A DNA stretch of 64,000 bases from Actinoplanes teichomyceticus ATCC 31121 (GCF_003711105.1 NZ_CP023865.1:6989001-7053000); one strand, 5' to 3'; positions 8,037 through 17,430 are shown, counted from the stretch's first letter. Numbers and translations are program-made. The notes: a model not told the origin generated them from the sequence alone.

Positions 8037-8759
8037 TCAGGCCGCGGCCCAGCCGGTCAGCTCGCCGACGTAATCGGTGATCAACCCGGCCACCCCGGCG
8101 GCCACCAGCTCGCGCCAGCGGCCCTTGTCGTTGGCGGTCCACGGCATCACGCCGACCCCGGCCCCGGCCAGCTCGGCCATCGTCTGCGCCCCGGCGAGCA
8201 CGTCGGCCACCGACGGGTTGCAGTACGCCACCCCGAGCTCCCGGCACAGCTCCACGGTCTCCGCGTCGAACCGGAACAGCAGCAGGCCGCGACGCACCTC
8301 CGGGGCCACCTGGCGGGCCTTGCGCACCACGTCGGCGTCGAAGCTCTGCACCACCGTGCGGTCGCAGAGGTCGTACTCGGCGAGCGTGGCGAGAACCGTC
8401 TTCACCTCGTCCAGGGTGGCCGGCGGTTTGATCTCCAGCAGCAGCTCGGCGCCGGTGGGCCGGAGCGCCTCCAGCGCCTCGGCGAGGGTGGGCACCCGCA
8501 GGCCGGCGTGCCCGGGACCGAACCACGAACCGGCGTCCAGCCGGGCGATCTCGTCGGCGCGCAGGTCCCAGACCCGGCCGGAGCCGGACGTGGTGCGGTT
8601 CACCGTGCGGTCGTGGATCACGACCGGCACGCCGTCGGCGGTGACCCGCACGTCGAACTCGATGAAGGTGGCGCCGGCCCGGGCGGCGGCGACCAGGGCG
8701 GGCAGGGTGTTCTCCGGGGCGACCGCGGAGTACCCGCGGTGGGCGACACGGTGCAGCAT
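8037..8759 (-). CDS. Glycerophosphodiester phosphodiesterase
   Basis: This enzyme hydrolyses glycerophosphodiesters to glycerol-3-phosphate and an alcohol. The 240-residue protein shows the GDPD TIM-barrel signatures: HRGYSAVAPENT near the N-terminus (catalytic His), EFDVRVTADGVPVVIHD (metal-binding Glu/Asp and second His) and LLLEIK. It ends with the usual GLITDYV strand. No signal peptide is visible, so it is probably cytoplasmic. Its ATG overlaps the dapF stop by one base (TGATG), so it is translationally coupled as the third gene of miaA-dapF-gdpD. Confidence 0.92.
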   Translation of the reverse strand: MLHRVAHRGYSAVAPENTLPALVAAARAGATFIEFDVRVTADGVPVVIHDRTVNRTTSGSGRVWDLRADEIARLDAGSWFGPGHAGLRVPTLAEALEALRPTGAELLLEIKPPATLDEVKTVLATLAEYDLCDRTVVQSFDADVVRKARQVAPEVRRGLLLFRFDAETVELCRELGVAYCNPSVADVLAGAQTMAELAGAGVGVMPWTANDKGRWRELVAAGVAGLITDYVGELTGWAAA

Positions 8760-9616
8760 CAGGCCAGCGCCGCCACGTCGACCCGGCCGGAGCCGACCAG
8801 CACCGCCGGGCCGGCCAGCCACCAGGCGCCGTGCTCGTCGCAGGTGATCACGAGCCGGCCGCCGAGCACGTCGACCGCGGCCGAGCCGGCGCTCAGACCG
8901 GCCTCGCGCAGCGCGACCGCGCCGACGGCGAGCGCGCCGGTGCCGCACGACATGGTCTCGCCGGAGCCCCGCTCGTGCACCCGCATCCGCACGTGCCGGT
9001 CGACGCCGGGCAGGTCGCCCGCGGGCTCGACGAACTCCACGTTCACCCCGGCGCCGAACAGCGCCCGGTCGACCAGCGGAGCGGTGCTCAGGTCCAGGCC
9101 GGCCAGCCGGACGCCGTCGTGCAGGCCGCAGACCAGGTGCGGGTTGCCGCAGTCGACGGCGACGCCGGGGACGGTCAGGGCGCCGACGGTCGCGGTGCTC
9201 GCGGCGTACACCCGGGGGGTGCTCATGCGTACCCGGATGGTGTCGGCCTCGACCACGGCGACCATGACGCCGGCGCGGGTCGCCACCGGCAGGCCCGCCG
9301 GGCCGGCCGTGGCCAGGTCGTTCGCCACCAGGTAGCGGGCGAAGACCCGGACGCCGTTGCCGCACATCTCGGCGATCGAGCCGTCGCTGTTCCAGTAGTC
9401 CATGAACCACTCGGCCTCGCCGGCCTGCCCGGCGCCCTCCGGGTGTTTCGCGGCGCGCACCACCCGCAGCACGCCGTCGCCGCCGATCCCGCGCCGCCGG
9501 TCGCAGAGCGCGGCGACCAGCGCCGGCGTCAGCTCCAGCTCGCCGTCGGGGTCGGGAAGGATGACGAAGTCGTTGGCGGTGCCGTGGCCCTTGGTGAAAA
9601 ACACGCGGTCCATCAT
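8759..9616 (-). CDS. dapF: Diaminopimelate epimerase
   Basis: DapF converts LL- to meso-diaminopimelate for lysine and peptidoglycan. The 285-residue sequence has both active-site cysteines: EMCGNGVRVFARY (first) and MSCGTGALAVGAV (second), plus GTANDFV and DCGNPHLV. The start ATG overlaps the miaA stop (ATGA), so the genes are coupled. An alternative ATG one codon later gives the same protein minus one Met. dapA and dapB are elsewhere in the window. Confidence 0.96.
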   Translation of the reverse strand: MMDRVFFTKGHGTANDFVILPDPDGELELTPALVAALCDRRRGIGGDGVLRVVRAAKHPEGAGQAGEAEWFMDYWNSDGSIAEMCGNGVRVFARYLVANDLATAGPAGLPVATRAGVMVAVVEADTIRVRMSTPRVYAASTATVGALTVPGVAVDCGNPHLVCGLHDGVRLAGLDLSTAPLVDRALFGAGVNVEFVEPAGDLPGVDRHVRMRVHERGSGETMSCGTGALAVGAVALREAGLSAGSAAVDVLGGRLVITCDEHGAWWLAGPAVLVGSGRVDVAALA

Positions 9617-10524
9617 CGCGCAAGCCGCAGCGCGTCGGCCACGAGTGTCGGCGCCGCGCCGTCCAGCCAGGTGATCCGCGGGTCGCGGCGGAACCAGGAG
9701 CGCTGCCGGCGCACGAACCGGCGGGTGCCGCGGACCGTGTCCGCCCGCGCCGCGTCCTCGGTCATCGTGCCGTCCAGCTGGGCGAGCGCCTGCTGGTAGC
9801 CGAGCGCCCGGGAGGCGGTGCGCCCGTGCCGGATCCCCGCCGCGTCCAGCGTGCGCACCTCGTCGAGCAGCCCGTGGCGCCACATCTGCTCGACCCGCAC
9901 GGCGATCCGCTCGTCCAGCTCGGCGGCGTCCCGGTCCACCCCGATCTGCACCGCGTCGTAGTACGGCTTCGGGTCCGGCAGCGCGGCGGTGAACGGCTGC
10001 CCGGTCAGCTCGATCACCTCCAGGGCGCGGACGATCCGGCGGCCGTTGGAGGGCAGGATCCGCTCCGCGGCGGCCGGGTCGCGCTCGCGCAGCCGGGCGA
10101 ACAGCGGGGCCGGACCGGTCTCGGCCAGCTCCGCCTCCAGACGGGCCCGGACCGCCGGGTCGGTGCCGGGGAACTCGAACTCCTCCAGGACCGCCCGGAC
10201 GTACAGCCCGGAGCCGCCGACCAGCAGCGGCACCCGGCCGCGGGCGTGGATGTCGTCGATCGCCGCGCGGGCCAGCGCCTGGTACTCCGCGACCGCCGCG
10301 GTGACCGTGACGTCCCAGATGTCGAGCAGGTGGTGCGGCACGCCGGCGCGCTCGGCCGGGGTGAGTTTCGCGGTGCCGATGTCCATCCCGCGGTACAGCT
10401 GCATCGAGTCGGCATTGACCACTTCGCCCCCCAGCTCGTGGGCGAGTGCGATGCTCAACGCGGACTTTCCCGCCGCCGTCGGCCCGACGACGGTGAGCAC
10501 CCGAGGACCCGGACTCAACGACAC
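9613..10524 (-). CDS. miaA: tRNA dimethylallyltransferase
   Basis: MiaA adds dimethylallyl to A37 of tRNAs reading UNN codons, the substrate later thiomethylated by MiaB (also in this window). The protein (303 residues from GTG 10524) has the P-loop GPTAAGKS, NADSMQLYRGMDIGTAK, VGGSGLYVRAVL and the C-terminal GYQQALA and RRQRSWFRRD motifs. I choose GTG 10524 because TACGGT lies exactly 6 nt upstream, the leaderless arrangement seen in many genes here; a TTG 18 nt earlier would lie inside that box's upstream region and has no ribosome binding site. First gene of miaA-dapF-gdpD. Confidence 0.94.
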   Translation of the reverse strand: MSLSPGPRVLTVVGPTAAGKSALSIALAHELGGEVVNADSMQLYRGMDIGTAKLTPAERAGVPHHLLDIWDVTVTAAVAEYQALARAAIDDIHARGRVPLLVGGSGLYVRAVLEEFEFPGTDPAVRARLEAELAETGPAPLFARLRERDPAAAERILPSNGRRIVRALEVIELTGQPFTAALPDPKPYYDAVQIGVDRDAAELDERIAVRVEQMWRHGLLDEVRTLDAAGIRHGRTASRALGYQQALAQLDGTMTEDAARADTVRGTRRFVRRQRSWFRRDPRITWLDGAAPTLVADALRLAR

Positions 10525-10530
10525 GGAGCA

Positions 10531-10536
10531 ACCGTA
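10531..10536 (-). promoter_or_regulatory. Leaderless -10 box of miaA
   Basis: TACGGT on the minus strand, 6 nt before GTG 10524, with no Shine-Dalgarno sequence. Confidence 0.5.
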
Positions 10537-10703
10537 GGACAAGGTTGTGTCACGGTCGTCGGCGGGAGCTTTCCCCTAACCGGGTTGGACCTGTGACAAT
10601 GCGCGAGAAAGAATGCCCCTGAGAGGGATGGCGTTCCACTGCGCTGTGGCGGTGGCCGGGGGTCGGATTGGCTCTTCGGCGCCGGGAGAACGAGGATGAG
10701 CTC

Positions 10704-11912
10704 ATGAACGACTGGACGGCCTTCGGGCGCGTGGATGCCGACGGCACCGTGTACGTGAAGACCGCCGAGGGCGACCGGGTGGTCGGCTCGTGGCAGGCCG
10801 GCACTCCCGAGGAGGGCCTGGCCCACTTCGCCCGGCGATTCGAGGACCTGGTGACCGAGGTCGACCTCGTCGAGGCTCGCCTCAAGTCGGGCGCGGCCGA
10901 CGCGGCGCACTCGCAGAGCAGCGTGAAGCGGCTGCGCACGACGCTGGACGAGGCGCACGTGGTCGGCGACATCGACGGCCTGGCCGCCCGGCTGGACCGG
11001 CTCGCCGCGCTCGCCGAGGAGAAGGCGGGCGAGGCCAAGGCCGCCCGCGAGGTGGCCCGGACCGAGGCGCTGGCCCGCAAGACCGCCCTGGTCGAGGAGG
11101 CCGAGACGATCGCCGCCGAGGCCACCGGCTGGAAATCGGCCGGCGACCGGCTCAAGGAGATTCTCGACGAGTGGAAGACGATCCGCGGCGTCGACAAGAA
11201 GACCGACGGTGAGCTGTGGAAGCGGTTCGCCGCCGCCCGCGACGGCTTCACCCGGCGCCGGGGCGCGCACTTCGCCACCCTGGACGGGCAGCGCAAGCAG
11301 GCCCAGGCCGCCAAGGAGGAGCTGGTCAAGGAGGCCGAGGCCCTGGCCGACTCGACCGAGTGGTCCAGCACGGCGAACCGGCTCAAGGACCTGATGGCCG
11401 AGTGGAAGGCCGCGCCGCGCGCCGCCAAGGAGGCCGAGCAGCGCCTCTGGGAACGCTTCCGGGCTGCCCAGGACGCGTTCTTCACCCGGCGCAGCGAGGT
11501 CTTCTCCGCCCGCGACGCGGAGTACCAGGGCAACCTGGAGCGCAAGCAGGCCATCCTGGCCGAGCTCGAGGCGATCGACGTGGACGCCGACCCGCGCGGG
11601 GCGCAGAACCGGTTGCGTGACGCCCAAGCCGCCTGGCACGACGCCGGCCGGGTGCCGCGGGAGGCCGCCGCCGGGCTGGACCGCCGCTGGCGGGCCGCCG
11701 AGGAGCGGATCCGGGTCGCGATGGACTCGGCGTGGCGCAAGACCAGCCCGCAGGACAACCCGCTGCTGCGCCAGATGCGCGACCAGGTCGCCGAGGCGGA
11801 GCAGCGTCTGGAGCGGGCCAAGGCGGCCGGCGACGCCCGCCGGATCAAGGAGGCCGAGCAGGCGCTCGCCGCCAAGAAGCAGTTCCTGGCGCTGGCCGAA
11901 CAGGCCGGCTGA
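10704..11912 (+). CDS. DUF349 family coiled-coil protein
   Basis: The function is not established. This 402-residue protein contains repeated DUF349 units, recognisable by recurring W-K-...-RLWERFRAA and LWKRFAAARDGF patterns and heavy charged alpha-helical coiled coil. It is the equivalent of the conserved DUF349 gene between miaA and miaB in other actinobacteria (Rv2731 in M. tuberculosis). I use ATG 10704 (MNDWTAFGRVDADG), preceded by GAGGATGAG. It has no signal peptide or membrane segment. It is divergent from miaA and convergent with the SLOG gene. Confidence 0.85.
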   Translation: MNDWTAFGRVDADGTVYVKTAEGDRVVGSWQAGTPEEGLAHFARRFEDLVTEVDLVEARLKSGAADAAHSQSSVKRLRTTLDEAHVVGDIDGLAARLDRLAALAEEKAGEAKAAREVARTEALARKTALVEEAETIAAEATGWKSAGDRLKEILDEWKTIRGVDKKTDGELWKRFAAARDGFTRRRGAHFATLDGQRKQAQAAKEELVKEAEALADSTEWSSTANRLKDLMAEWKAAPRAAKEAEQRLWERFRAAQDAFFTRRSEVFSARDAEYQGNLERKQAILAELEAIDVDADPRGAQNRLRDAQAAWHDAGRVPREAAAGLDRRWRAAEERIRVAMDSAWRKTSPQDNPLLRQMRDQVAEAEQRLERAKAAGDARRIKEAEQALAAKKQFLALAEQAG

Positions 11913-11991
11913 CCGCTCGTCGGGCGCCGGGGCGGTGGTCCGTGGGGCCGCCGCCTCCGGCGTCGTCCCGGTGCGCCGCCTCCGGGGTGGG

Positions 11992-12489
11992 TCAGCCGAC
12001 CGGGACGGCCACCGCGGGCACCGAGAGCCGGCGGGCGCCCTCCGGCCAGATCCGCTGGACGCGCTTGCCGCGGGACACCGCGTAGGCCACCGTCTCGGCG
12101 GTGCCGCCGCGGACTCCGGCCGGGCTGCCGTCCCACACGGCGATCAGCAGGTCGCTGCGGTCGACCACCTCCCGGCTGGCCGCTTCGTACGACAACTCGG
12201 GCCGGCCGGGCACGGTGAGCCGGGTGACGTCGGTGGCCCGCCGGAGCAGCTCGCGCAGATCCCGGTCCTCCTCCGGGGCGGCGCCGATCTCCGGCACCGG
12301 CAGCACCGCCTCGAACGTGCCGCGGCAGGCCCGGACCGCCTCCGCGAAGATCCGGTCGGCCCCGTCGGCCAGACACGTCACGCCGTGCACCGGGCGGTGT
12401 CTGCGCAGCTCGGCGACGATCGCGCTGCGGATCAGGCGGCGGGCGGACGGTTCGAGCCCGATGTGGCCCGTCACCCCGATGCGAATCAT
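11992..12489 (-). CDS. SLOG-fold (DprA/LOG-like Rossmann) protein paired with the RyR channel-like protein
   Basis: The 165-residue product looks like a single SLOG-superfamily domain. It opens with beta strand MIRIGVTGHIG, then LADGADRIFAEAV (the GAD-type loop), then SDLLIAVWDGSP and RGGTAETVAYAVSRGKRV, the G-G-T/S plus A-x-GK pattern near the nucleotide pocket. SLOG domains bind or cleave nucleotides and nucleotide-derived ligands; TRPM channels use one to sense ADP-ribose derivatives. It is the second gene of a two-gene unit, 37 bp after the RyR/TrkA-N gene, with AAGGGGGAA before its ATG. A longer upstream reading overlaps the partner gene and is rejected. Ligand-sensor or nucleotide-processing role is inference. 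Confidence 0.75.
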   Translation of the reverse strand: MIRIGVTGHIGLEPSARRLIRSAIVAELRRHRPVHGVTCLADGADRIFAEAVRACRGTFEAVLPVPEIGAAPEEDRDLRELLRRATDVTRLTVPGRPELSYEAASREVVDRSDLLIAVWDGSPAGVRGGTAETVAYAVSRGKRVQRIWPEGARRLSVPAVAVPVG

Positions 12490-12526
12490 CGTTCCCCCTT
12501 GCCGCTGTCGGCTTCTCACTACCTGA

Positions 12527-14317
12527 TCACGCCGGGAACAATGCCCGGTTTGCTCCAGTGTCCGACAAACGGACGACCTGGAAGCCCGCCTCGCCCAGAA
12601 TATCCGGAATGTCGTGAATTGCCGATCGGCAGCGCTCTCGGCCCTCCGGCGGCAACTCATCCCATTCGCCGAGGTAGGGGCGATGATGGCGGGCCGGCGG
12701 GACCCCGCTCGCCCGGGCCTCGGCGAGGGTCGCCTCCACCCACCGCCGCGACTCCCGCCGTGCCAGTTCCTCGATCTCCCGGTCGGTGAACCGGAAGTCG
12801 TCGGCGCCACCGTCGCGCGGCACGATCGCACAGCCGGCCCGGCGCAGCTTCGGACCGATGTCGGCGGCCTGCAGGCGGTTGGCGCGGCGCAGCGACTCGT
12901 CCAGATCGGACCAGGCCGCCATCGCCGGCCGCGAGCCCAGCCGGTCCCCGCACGCCAGCCGGGCCACCACGTACCGTTCGTGGATCAGGCGGGCCAGGCG
13001 CTCGGACAGGTCCTCGGCGATCAGCGTGGGGTCGCAACCGGCGGCCGCCGGCGAGAACAGTCTCAGCCGACCGTCCAACGGGTCCAGCAGCGGCGGCGCG
13101 TGCTCCGGGCTGAACGCGTCGGAGAGCTCGGCCAAGCCGTCCACGGCCACCACCACGTCGCCGACGACCCGGTGCCAGAGGCGGTACTCGGTGAGGGCCA
13201 GTTGCAGCCCGAACTTCTCGTCGGCGTAGCAGATGAAGGCCCGGTCGTACCGGGTCGGGGCGCCGGCCGCCTCGGCGAGCAGCTCGGCGACCCCGGCCTC
13301 GTACGGAATGATCCGGCAGGCGTCCCGCAGGATGGCGTGCCGCCGGGCGATCCGCTCCAGCACCCGCGTCGCGTCCGGGGCGACGAAGTCCACCTCGACC
13401 CGGCGGTCCGGGTCGTCGCGGCGCAGCCGCCAGTGCCGGGCCAGCTCCACCAGCAGCGCCCGGGTCAGTGGCGAGTCACCGGCCAGCAGCACCCGCGGCG
13501 CCGTCCCGCCGGGCCGGACCGGCAGCGGCTGCCGGGTCAGCAACACCTGCACGGCGAGCTGGTCGATCTGGAAGAAGTCCAGCCGCTGCGCCGCCGCGTC
13601 CGGTGCGCCGAGGCGGCGCGCCTGCAGCGTGAGCGCCCAGTCCGGCTCGTGGATCTGGGCGTAGATGGCCAGGTCCCGGCGGTCGCGGCCGGCCAGGCGC
13701 GCGGCGGTGGCGGCGATCGCGAGGTTGACCGCGCTGGAGCCGGTGCAGGCGTAGATCACCGCGGCGTGCCCGGCGGCCGCGCCGCGCAGCACCTCCGCCT
13801 CGCGGGCATCGCCCTGCACCCCGAGCAGGCTCCGGGTGCGCAGCTCCAGCGGACCGATCGGCCGCTCGCGCACCAGCACCACCCGGCGTCCGGCCAGGTG
13901 CAGCCGCTCGGCCAGGGTGCGGGCGACCGAGGTGTCCCCGCAGACCACCACGTGGCCGCGGGCGCGGCGGGCACGCCAGCGGCGCATCTCGGTGGCCAGC
14001 AGCAGGCGGCCCGCCTCGACGACGGCGTAGAGGGTGACCACCGGGGCGGCGAAGCGGGCGATCTGCAGGGCCGGCGGGAACCGCGTGCCGCCCTCGAGCG
14101 GGTCGGAGCCCAGCACGAAGAGCTGGATCGTGCCGTAGGCCAGGTTGAGCGGATCCCGGCTGCCCGGGGCGCCCTCGCGGAGGTATTCGTCGAGGCCGAC
14201 GTAGCCGAGAACCAGGGCCGCCGCGCCGATCAGGGCGAACACCACCCGGGTCAGGGTCACCGCGGGCTGGCGCTGCTCGCCCCGGCCGGACAGCGGGGCG
14301 CGGGCGAAGTGGGCCAT
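12527..14317 (-). CDS. Two-TM channel-like protein with tandem TrkA-N/RCK domains and a C-terminal RyR domain
   Basis: 596 residues. TM1 is about 22-42, a pore-loop-like segment with LAYGTIQLFVLGSDP lies at 59-73, and TM2 is about 84-108, as in two-helix cation channels. Rossmann domain 1 starts at 122 (HVVVCGDTSVARTL); a second Rossmann-like domain starts near 275 (RVLLAGDSPLTRALL). Residues ~513-583 match the ryanodine-receptor (RyR) repeat: IEELARRESRRWVE, then PYLGEWDELPPEGRERCRSA and IPDILGEAGF. The pore loop lacks the classical TVGYG filter, so ion selectivity is uncertain. Start ATG 14317 has GGAGGG 5 nt upstream. The SLOG gene follows by 37 bp. A nucleotide-gated membrane signalling or defence role is inference. 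Confidence 0.8.
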   Translation of the reverse strand: MAHFARAPLSGRGEQRQPAVTLTRVVFALIGAAALVLGYVGLDEYLREGAPGSRDPLNLAYGTIQLFVLGSDPLEGGTRFPPALQIARFAAPVVTLYAVVEAGRLLLATEMRRWRARRARGHVVVCGDTSVARTLAERLHLAGRRVVLVRERPIGPLELRTRSLLGVQGDAREAEVLRGAAAGHAAVIYACTGSSAVNLAIAATAARLAGRDRRDLAIYAQIHEPDWALTLQARRLGAPDAAAQRLDFFQIDQLAVQVLLTRQPLPVRPGGTAPRVLLAGDSPLTRALLVELARHWRLRRDDPDRRVEVDFVAPDATRVLERIARRHAILRDACRIIPYEAGVAELLAEAAGAPTRYDRAFICYADEKFGLQLALTEYRLWHRVVGDVVVAVDGLAELSDAFSPEHAPPLLDPLDGRLRLFSPAAAGCDPTLIAEDLSERLARLIHERYVVARLACGDRLGSRPAMAAWSDLDESLRRANRLQAADIGPKLRRAGCAIVPRDGGADDFRFTDREIEELARRESRRWVEATLAEARASGVPPARHHRPYLGEWDELPPEGRERCRSAIHDIPDILGEAGFQVVRLSDTGANRALFPA

Positions 14318-14423
14318 CGGCACCCTCCGGGTGGACGTCGACGGCCTCAGTGTGGCACGCCGTCGACGCCGCGGCTACGTACCGTCGTCGATACGATCGC
14401 CCCGGAGTGTCCGGTCCGGACCC

Positions 14424-14542
14424 GCGCCGGCACGCCGGCGGTCAGAGCGAACAGGCCTCCGCGGCCGGCGGCAACGGCGCCGGCACGCCGGCGGTCAGAG
14501 CGAACAACCCTCCGCGGCCGGCGGCAACGGCGCCGGCACGCC
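14424..14542. repeat. 53-bp direct repeat over the miaB stop codon
   Basis: Units start at 14424 and 14477, and a partial one at 14530. Copy two contains the miaB stop codon and last codons; copy one lies just downstream. It looks like a duplication of the gene's 3' end. Confidence 0.85.
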
Positions 14543-15982
14543 GACCGTCGGCAGGCCGAGCGAGATTCCCTTGAGCTTCGGCGTGGCGCCGGCCTCGAAG
14601 GCGTCACCGGCCCGGGTACGGCGGTGGCTCAGCGGCGCGCCGTCCGCGTTCAGGTGATGCGGCGCGGCGTAGGTGATCACGGTCTCGACGATGTCGCCGG
14701 GACGCGGGGCCAGGTCACCGGTGGCGAAGTGCACCAGCCGGCCGTCCCGGGCCCGGCCGCTCATCCGGCCGGTGCGCTCGTCCTTGCGGCCCTCGCCGAC
14801 CGCGACCAGGACCTCGACCTTCTCGCCGACGAGCTTCCTGTTCTCCGCCCAGGTGATGTCCTCCAGCGTGGCGATCAGCCGGTCGTACCGCTCCTGGACG
14901 ACCTTCTTCGGGACCTGCTCCTCCATGGTGGCGGCGGGGGTGCCCGGTCGCTTGGAGTACTGGAAGGTGAAGGCGCTGGAGAAGCGCGCCCGGCGGACCA
15001 CCTCGAGGGTCTGCTCGAAGTCCTCGTCGGTCTCGCCCGGGAAGCCGACGATGATGTCGGTGGTGATCGCGGCGTCCGGCATCGCGGCCCGCACCTTTTC
15101 GATGATGCCCAGGTACTTCTCCTGGCGGTAGCTGCGGCGCATGGCCTTGAGCACCCGGTCGGAGCCGGACTGCAGCGGCATGTGCAGCGAGTGGCAGACG
15201 TTCGGCGTCTCGGCCATCGCGGCGATCACGTCGTCGGTGAAGTCCTTCGGGTGCGGGCTGGTGAAACGGACCCGCTCCAGCCCGTCCACCTCGCCGCAGG
15301 CGCGCAGCAACTTGCCGAAGGCGAGCCGGTCGCCGAACTCGACGCCGTAGGAGTTCACGTTCTGTCCGAGCAGGGTCACCTCGAGGACGCCCTCGGCGAC
15401 CAGCGCGCGGACCTCGGCCAGGATGTCGCCCGGGCGGCGGTCCTTCTCCCGGCCGCGCAGCGACGGGACGATGCAGAAGGTGCAGGTGTTGTTGCAGCCC
15501 ACCGAGATGGAGACCCAGCCGGCGTAGGTCGACTCGCGCTTGGTGGGCAGGGTCGACGGGAAGACCTCGAGCGACTCGAGGATCTCGACCTGCGCCTCCT
15601 CGTTGTGCCGGGCGCGCTCCAGCAGCGCCGGCAGCGAGCCGATGTTGTGGGTGCCGAAGACCACGTCGACCCAGGGGGCCTTGCGGACGATGTCGCCCTT
15701 GTCCTTCTGCGCCAGGCAGCCCCCGACCGCGATCTGCATGCCCGGGTTCTTCAGCTTGGTCGGGCGCAGGTGACCGAGGTTGCCGTAGAGGCGGTTGTCG
15801 GCGTTCTCCCGGACCGCGCAGGTGTTGAAGACCACGACGTCGGCCGCGTCGGCATCGGTGGCGCGCACGTAGCCGGCGTCCTCCATCAGGCCGGAGATCC
15901 GCTCGCTGTCGTGCACGTTCATCTGGCAGCCGTAGGTGCGCACGTCGTACGTGCGGGGGGCGCCCTGAGTCTCGGTAGTCAT
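14495..15982 (-). CDS. miaB: tRNA-2-methylthio-N6-dimethylallyladenosine synthase
   Basis: MiaB is a radical-SAM methylthiotransferase acting on i6A37 of tRNA. The 495-residue protein has the UPF0004 domain with its three Cys (TYGCQMN, NTCAVRE, VGGCLAQ), the radical-SAM CxxxCxxC in [12 protein letters not shown], and a C-terminal TRAM domain (about 390-450). The start ATG has no clear ribosome binding site; TACCCT lies 11 nt upstream. The last ~15 codons fall in a 53-bp direct repeat that continues past the stop, so the C-terminus ([14 protein letters not shown]) may be recently altered. Confidence 0.96.
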   Translation of the reverse strand: MTTETQGAPRTYDVRTYGCQMNVHDSERISGLMEDAGYVRATDADAADVVVFNTCAVRENADNRLYGNLGHLRPTKLKNPGMQIAVGGCLAQKDKGDIVRKAPWVDVVFGTHNIGSLPALLERARHNEEAQVEILESLEVFPSTLPTKRESTYAGWVSISVGCNNTCTFCIVPSLRGREKDRRPGDILAEVRALVAEGVLEVTLLGQNVNSYGVEFGDRLAFGKLLRACGEVDGLERVRFTSPHPKDFTDDVIAAMAETPNVCHSLHMPLQSGSDRVLKAMRRSYRQEKYLGIIEKVRAAMPDAAITTDIIVGFPGETDEDFEQTLEVVRRARFSSAFTFQYSKRPGTPAATMEEQVPKKVVQERYDRLIATLEDITWAENRKLVGEKVEVLVAVGEGRKDERTGRMSGRARDGRLVHFATGDLAPRPGDIVETVITYAAPHHLNADGAPLSHRRTRAGDAFEAGATPKLKGISLGLPTVGVPAPLPPAAEGCSL

Positions 15983-16052
15983 GGCAATTGACCAGGGTAC
16001 TGCTTACCCGGCCGGCCGTTCACACGGCAGCTGCGTTCCCGCGGCGTCCGGC

Positions 16053-16526
16053 TCAGGCGGCGGGGCGCTCCGGGGCCGCGACGGGCCGCCAGCGGGAGCG
16101 GTGGCAGCCGGGGTGCGCCGCACAGGCCGGGTCGGCGCCGGTGCACGGCCGGACGTGCCGGCGCTCGGCGCCCTCGGCGGTCTCCCGCTCCTCGACGTGC
16201 ACCGGGCGCAGCGTGCCGTCCGGGTCGGCGCAGACGTACCGGGACGGGTTGAGGGTGTCGTCGGGGACCAGCACCGCGACGCCCAGCCGGACCGCGACGG
16301 CGCTCGCGGCGGTCTCCTCGGCCACGCTGTCCGGCGCCAGGTAGACGTCGATGACTGTCGGGAAGTCACCACCGACGTGATAGACGTCGCAGAGCAGGGC
16401 GTCCGGCTGCCCCTCCACGAGCTCGGCCACCGGCCGCTCCAGGGCCCCGGCCAGCGCGTTTCGCACACGCTCCGGCTCGATGCGCTCGGCTGCGGACCAG
16501 TTCCAGAGGCCAGCCATACCCACCAT
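16053..16526 (-). CDS. Hypothetical protein with a Cys/His-rich C-terminus
   Basis: I do not recognise this 157-residue protein. Its first 90 residues look like a compact alpha/beta domain (VRNALAGALERPVAELVEG, FPTVIDVYLAPDS). The C-terminus (RPCTGADPACAAHPGCHRSRW) has three Cys and three His/Arg positions that could bind metal. Codon bias fits a real gene. The start is uncertain between ATG 16526 (GGGCGGA upstream) and ATG 16517. It is divergent from the gluABCD operon and lies upstream of miaB in the same direction. Confidence 0.55.
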   Translation of the reverse strand: MVGMAGLWNWSAAERIEPERVRNALAGALERPVAELVEGQPDALLCDVYHVGGDFPTVIDVYLAPDSVAEETAASAVAVRLGVAVLVPDDTLNPSRYVCADPDGTLRPVHVEERETAEGAERRHVRPCTGADPACAAHPGCHRSRWRPVAAPERPAA

Positions 16527-16652
16527 GGTGTCCGCCCTGTCCCCTTCCAACCCGCTGCGTTACCGCTCCGTGACCATTCTCGTCACCATCCGATACCGAC
16601 GGGCCCCTAGGGTGTCTCCATTCGAGTGACCCGACGAGCGGATGGACACGGG

Positions 16653-17396
16653 GTGGCAGACGAGGCTCTCATCGTCCTAGAGAACGTGAACAAGTGGTTC
16701 GGCCCGCTGCACGTGCTGCAGGATGTGGACCTGTCCGTCGCACGCGGCGAGGTCGTCGTCGTGATCGGACCCTCCGGCTCGGGCAAGTCCACGCTGTGCC
16801 GGGCGATCAACCGCCTGGAGCCGATCGACTCCGGGACCATCACCTTCGACGGCCGGCCGCTGCCCGCCGAGGGGCGCGCGCTCGCCCGGCTGCGCAGCGA
16901 GGTCGGCATGGTCTTCCAGTCGTTCAACCTGTTCGCGCACAAGACCATCCTGCAGAACGTGATGCTCGGCCCGGTGAAGGTCCGCAAGGAGAAGCCCGCG
17001 GCGGTACGGGAGCGCGCGATGGCGCTGCTGGACCGGGTGGGCATCGCCAGCCAGGCGGAGAAGTTCCCGGCCCAGCTCTCCGGCGGCCAGCAGCAGCGCG
17101 TCGCCATCGCCCGGGCCCTCGCCATGCAGCCCAAGGCGCTGCTCTTCGACGAGCCGACCAGCGCGCTCGACCCGGAGATGGTGGGTGAGGTGCTGGACGT
17201 GATGACCTCGCTGGCCCGCGACGGCATGACCATGGTGGTCGTCACCCACGAGATGGGCTTCGCCCGGCACGCGGCGAACCGGGTGGTCTTCATGGCCGAC
17301 GGCCAGCTGGTCGAGCAGGCCTCGCCGGAGGAGTTCTTCGCCAACCCGAAGAGCGAGCGGGCCCGCGACTTCCTCTCCAAGATCCTTACCCACTGA
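16653..17396 (+). CDS. gluA: Glutamate/polar amino-acid ABC transporter ATP-binding protein
   Basis: ATPase subunit of a polar amino-acid importer, 247 residues from GTG 16653. Walker [10 protein letters not shown] (39-47), Q-loop QSFNLF, signature LSGGQQQR, Walker B LLFDEP with TSALD, and switch His in THEMGFA are all present. Family GlnQ/GluA. A GTG 27 nt upstream is also possible, since TAGGGT at about 16608 would give a short leader. It is first in gluABCD, with the binding protein and two permeases following; the same operon lies near miaB and recX in corynebacteria. Confidence 0.93.
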   Translation: MADEALIVLENVNKWFGPLHVLQDVDLSVARGEVVVVIGPSGSGKSTLCRAINRLEPIDSGTITFDGRPLPAEGRALARLRSEVGMVFQSFNLFAHKTILQNVMLGPVKVRKEKPAAVRERAMALLDRVGIASQAEKFPAQLSGGQQQRVAIARALAMQPKALLFDEPTSALDPEMVGEVLDVMTSLARDGMTMVVVTHEMGFARHAANRVVFMADGQLVEQASPEEFFANPKSERARDFLSKILTH

Positions 17397-17430
17397 TTCA
17401 CCCACTGACCGGCCGCCGAGCCTTCCAGCG

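Noticed and set aside
11992..12831. Longer SLOG protein starting upstream at 12831
   Set aside because: The extra 114 codons overlap the RyR gene in another frame and are low-complexity; ATG 12489 has a good ribosome binding site.
12614..15991. A 1125-codon open frame opposite the RyR gene and miaB
   Set aside because: High GC keeps antisense frames open. It is antisense to two well-supported genes and has no recognisable domain.
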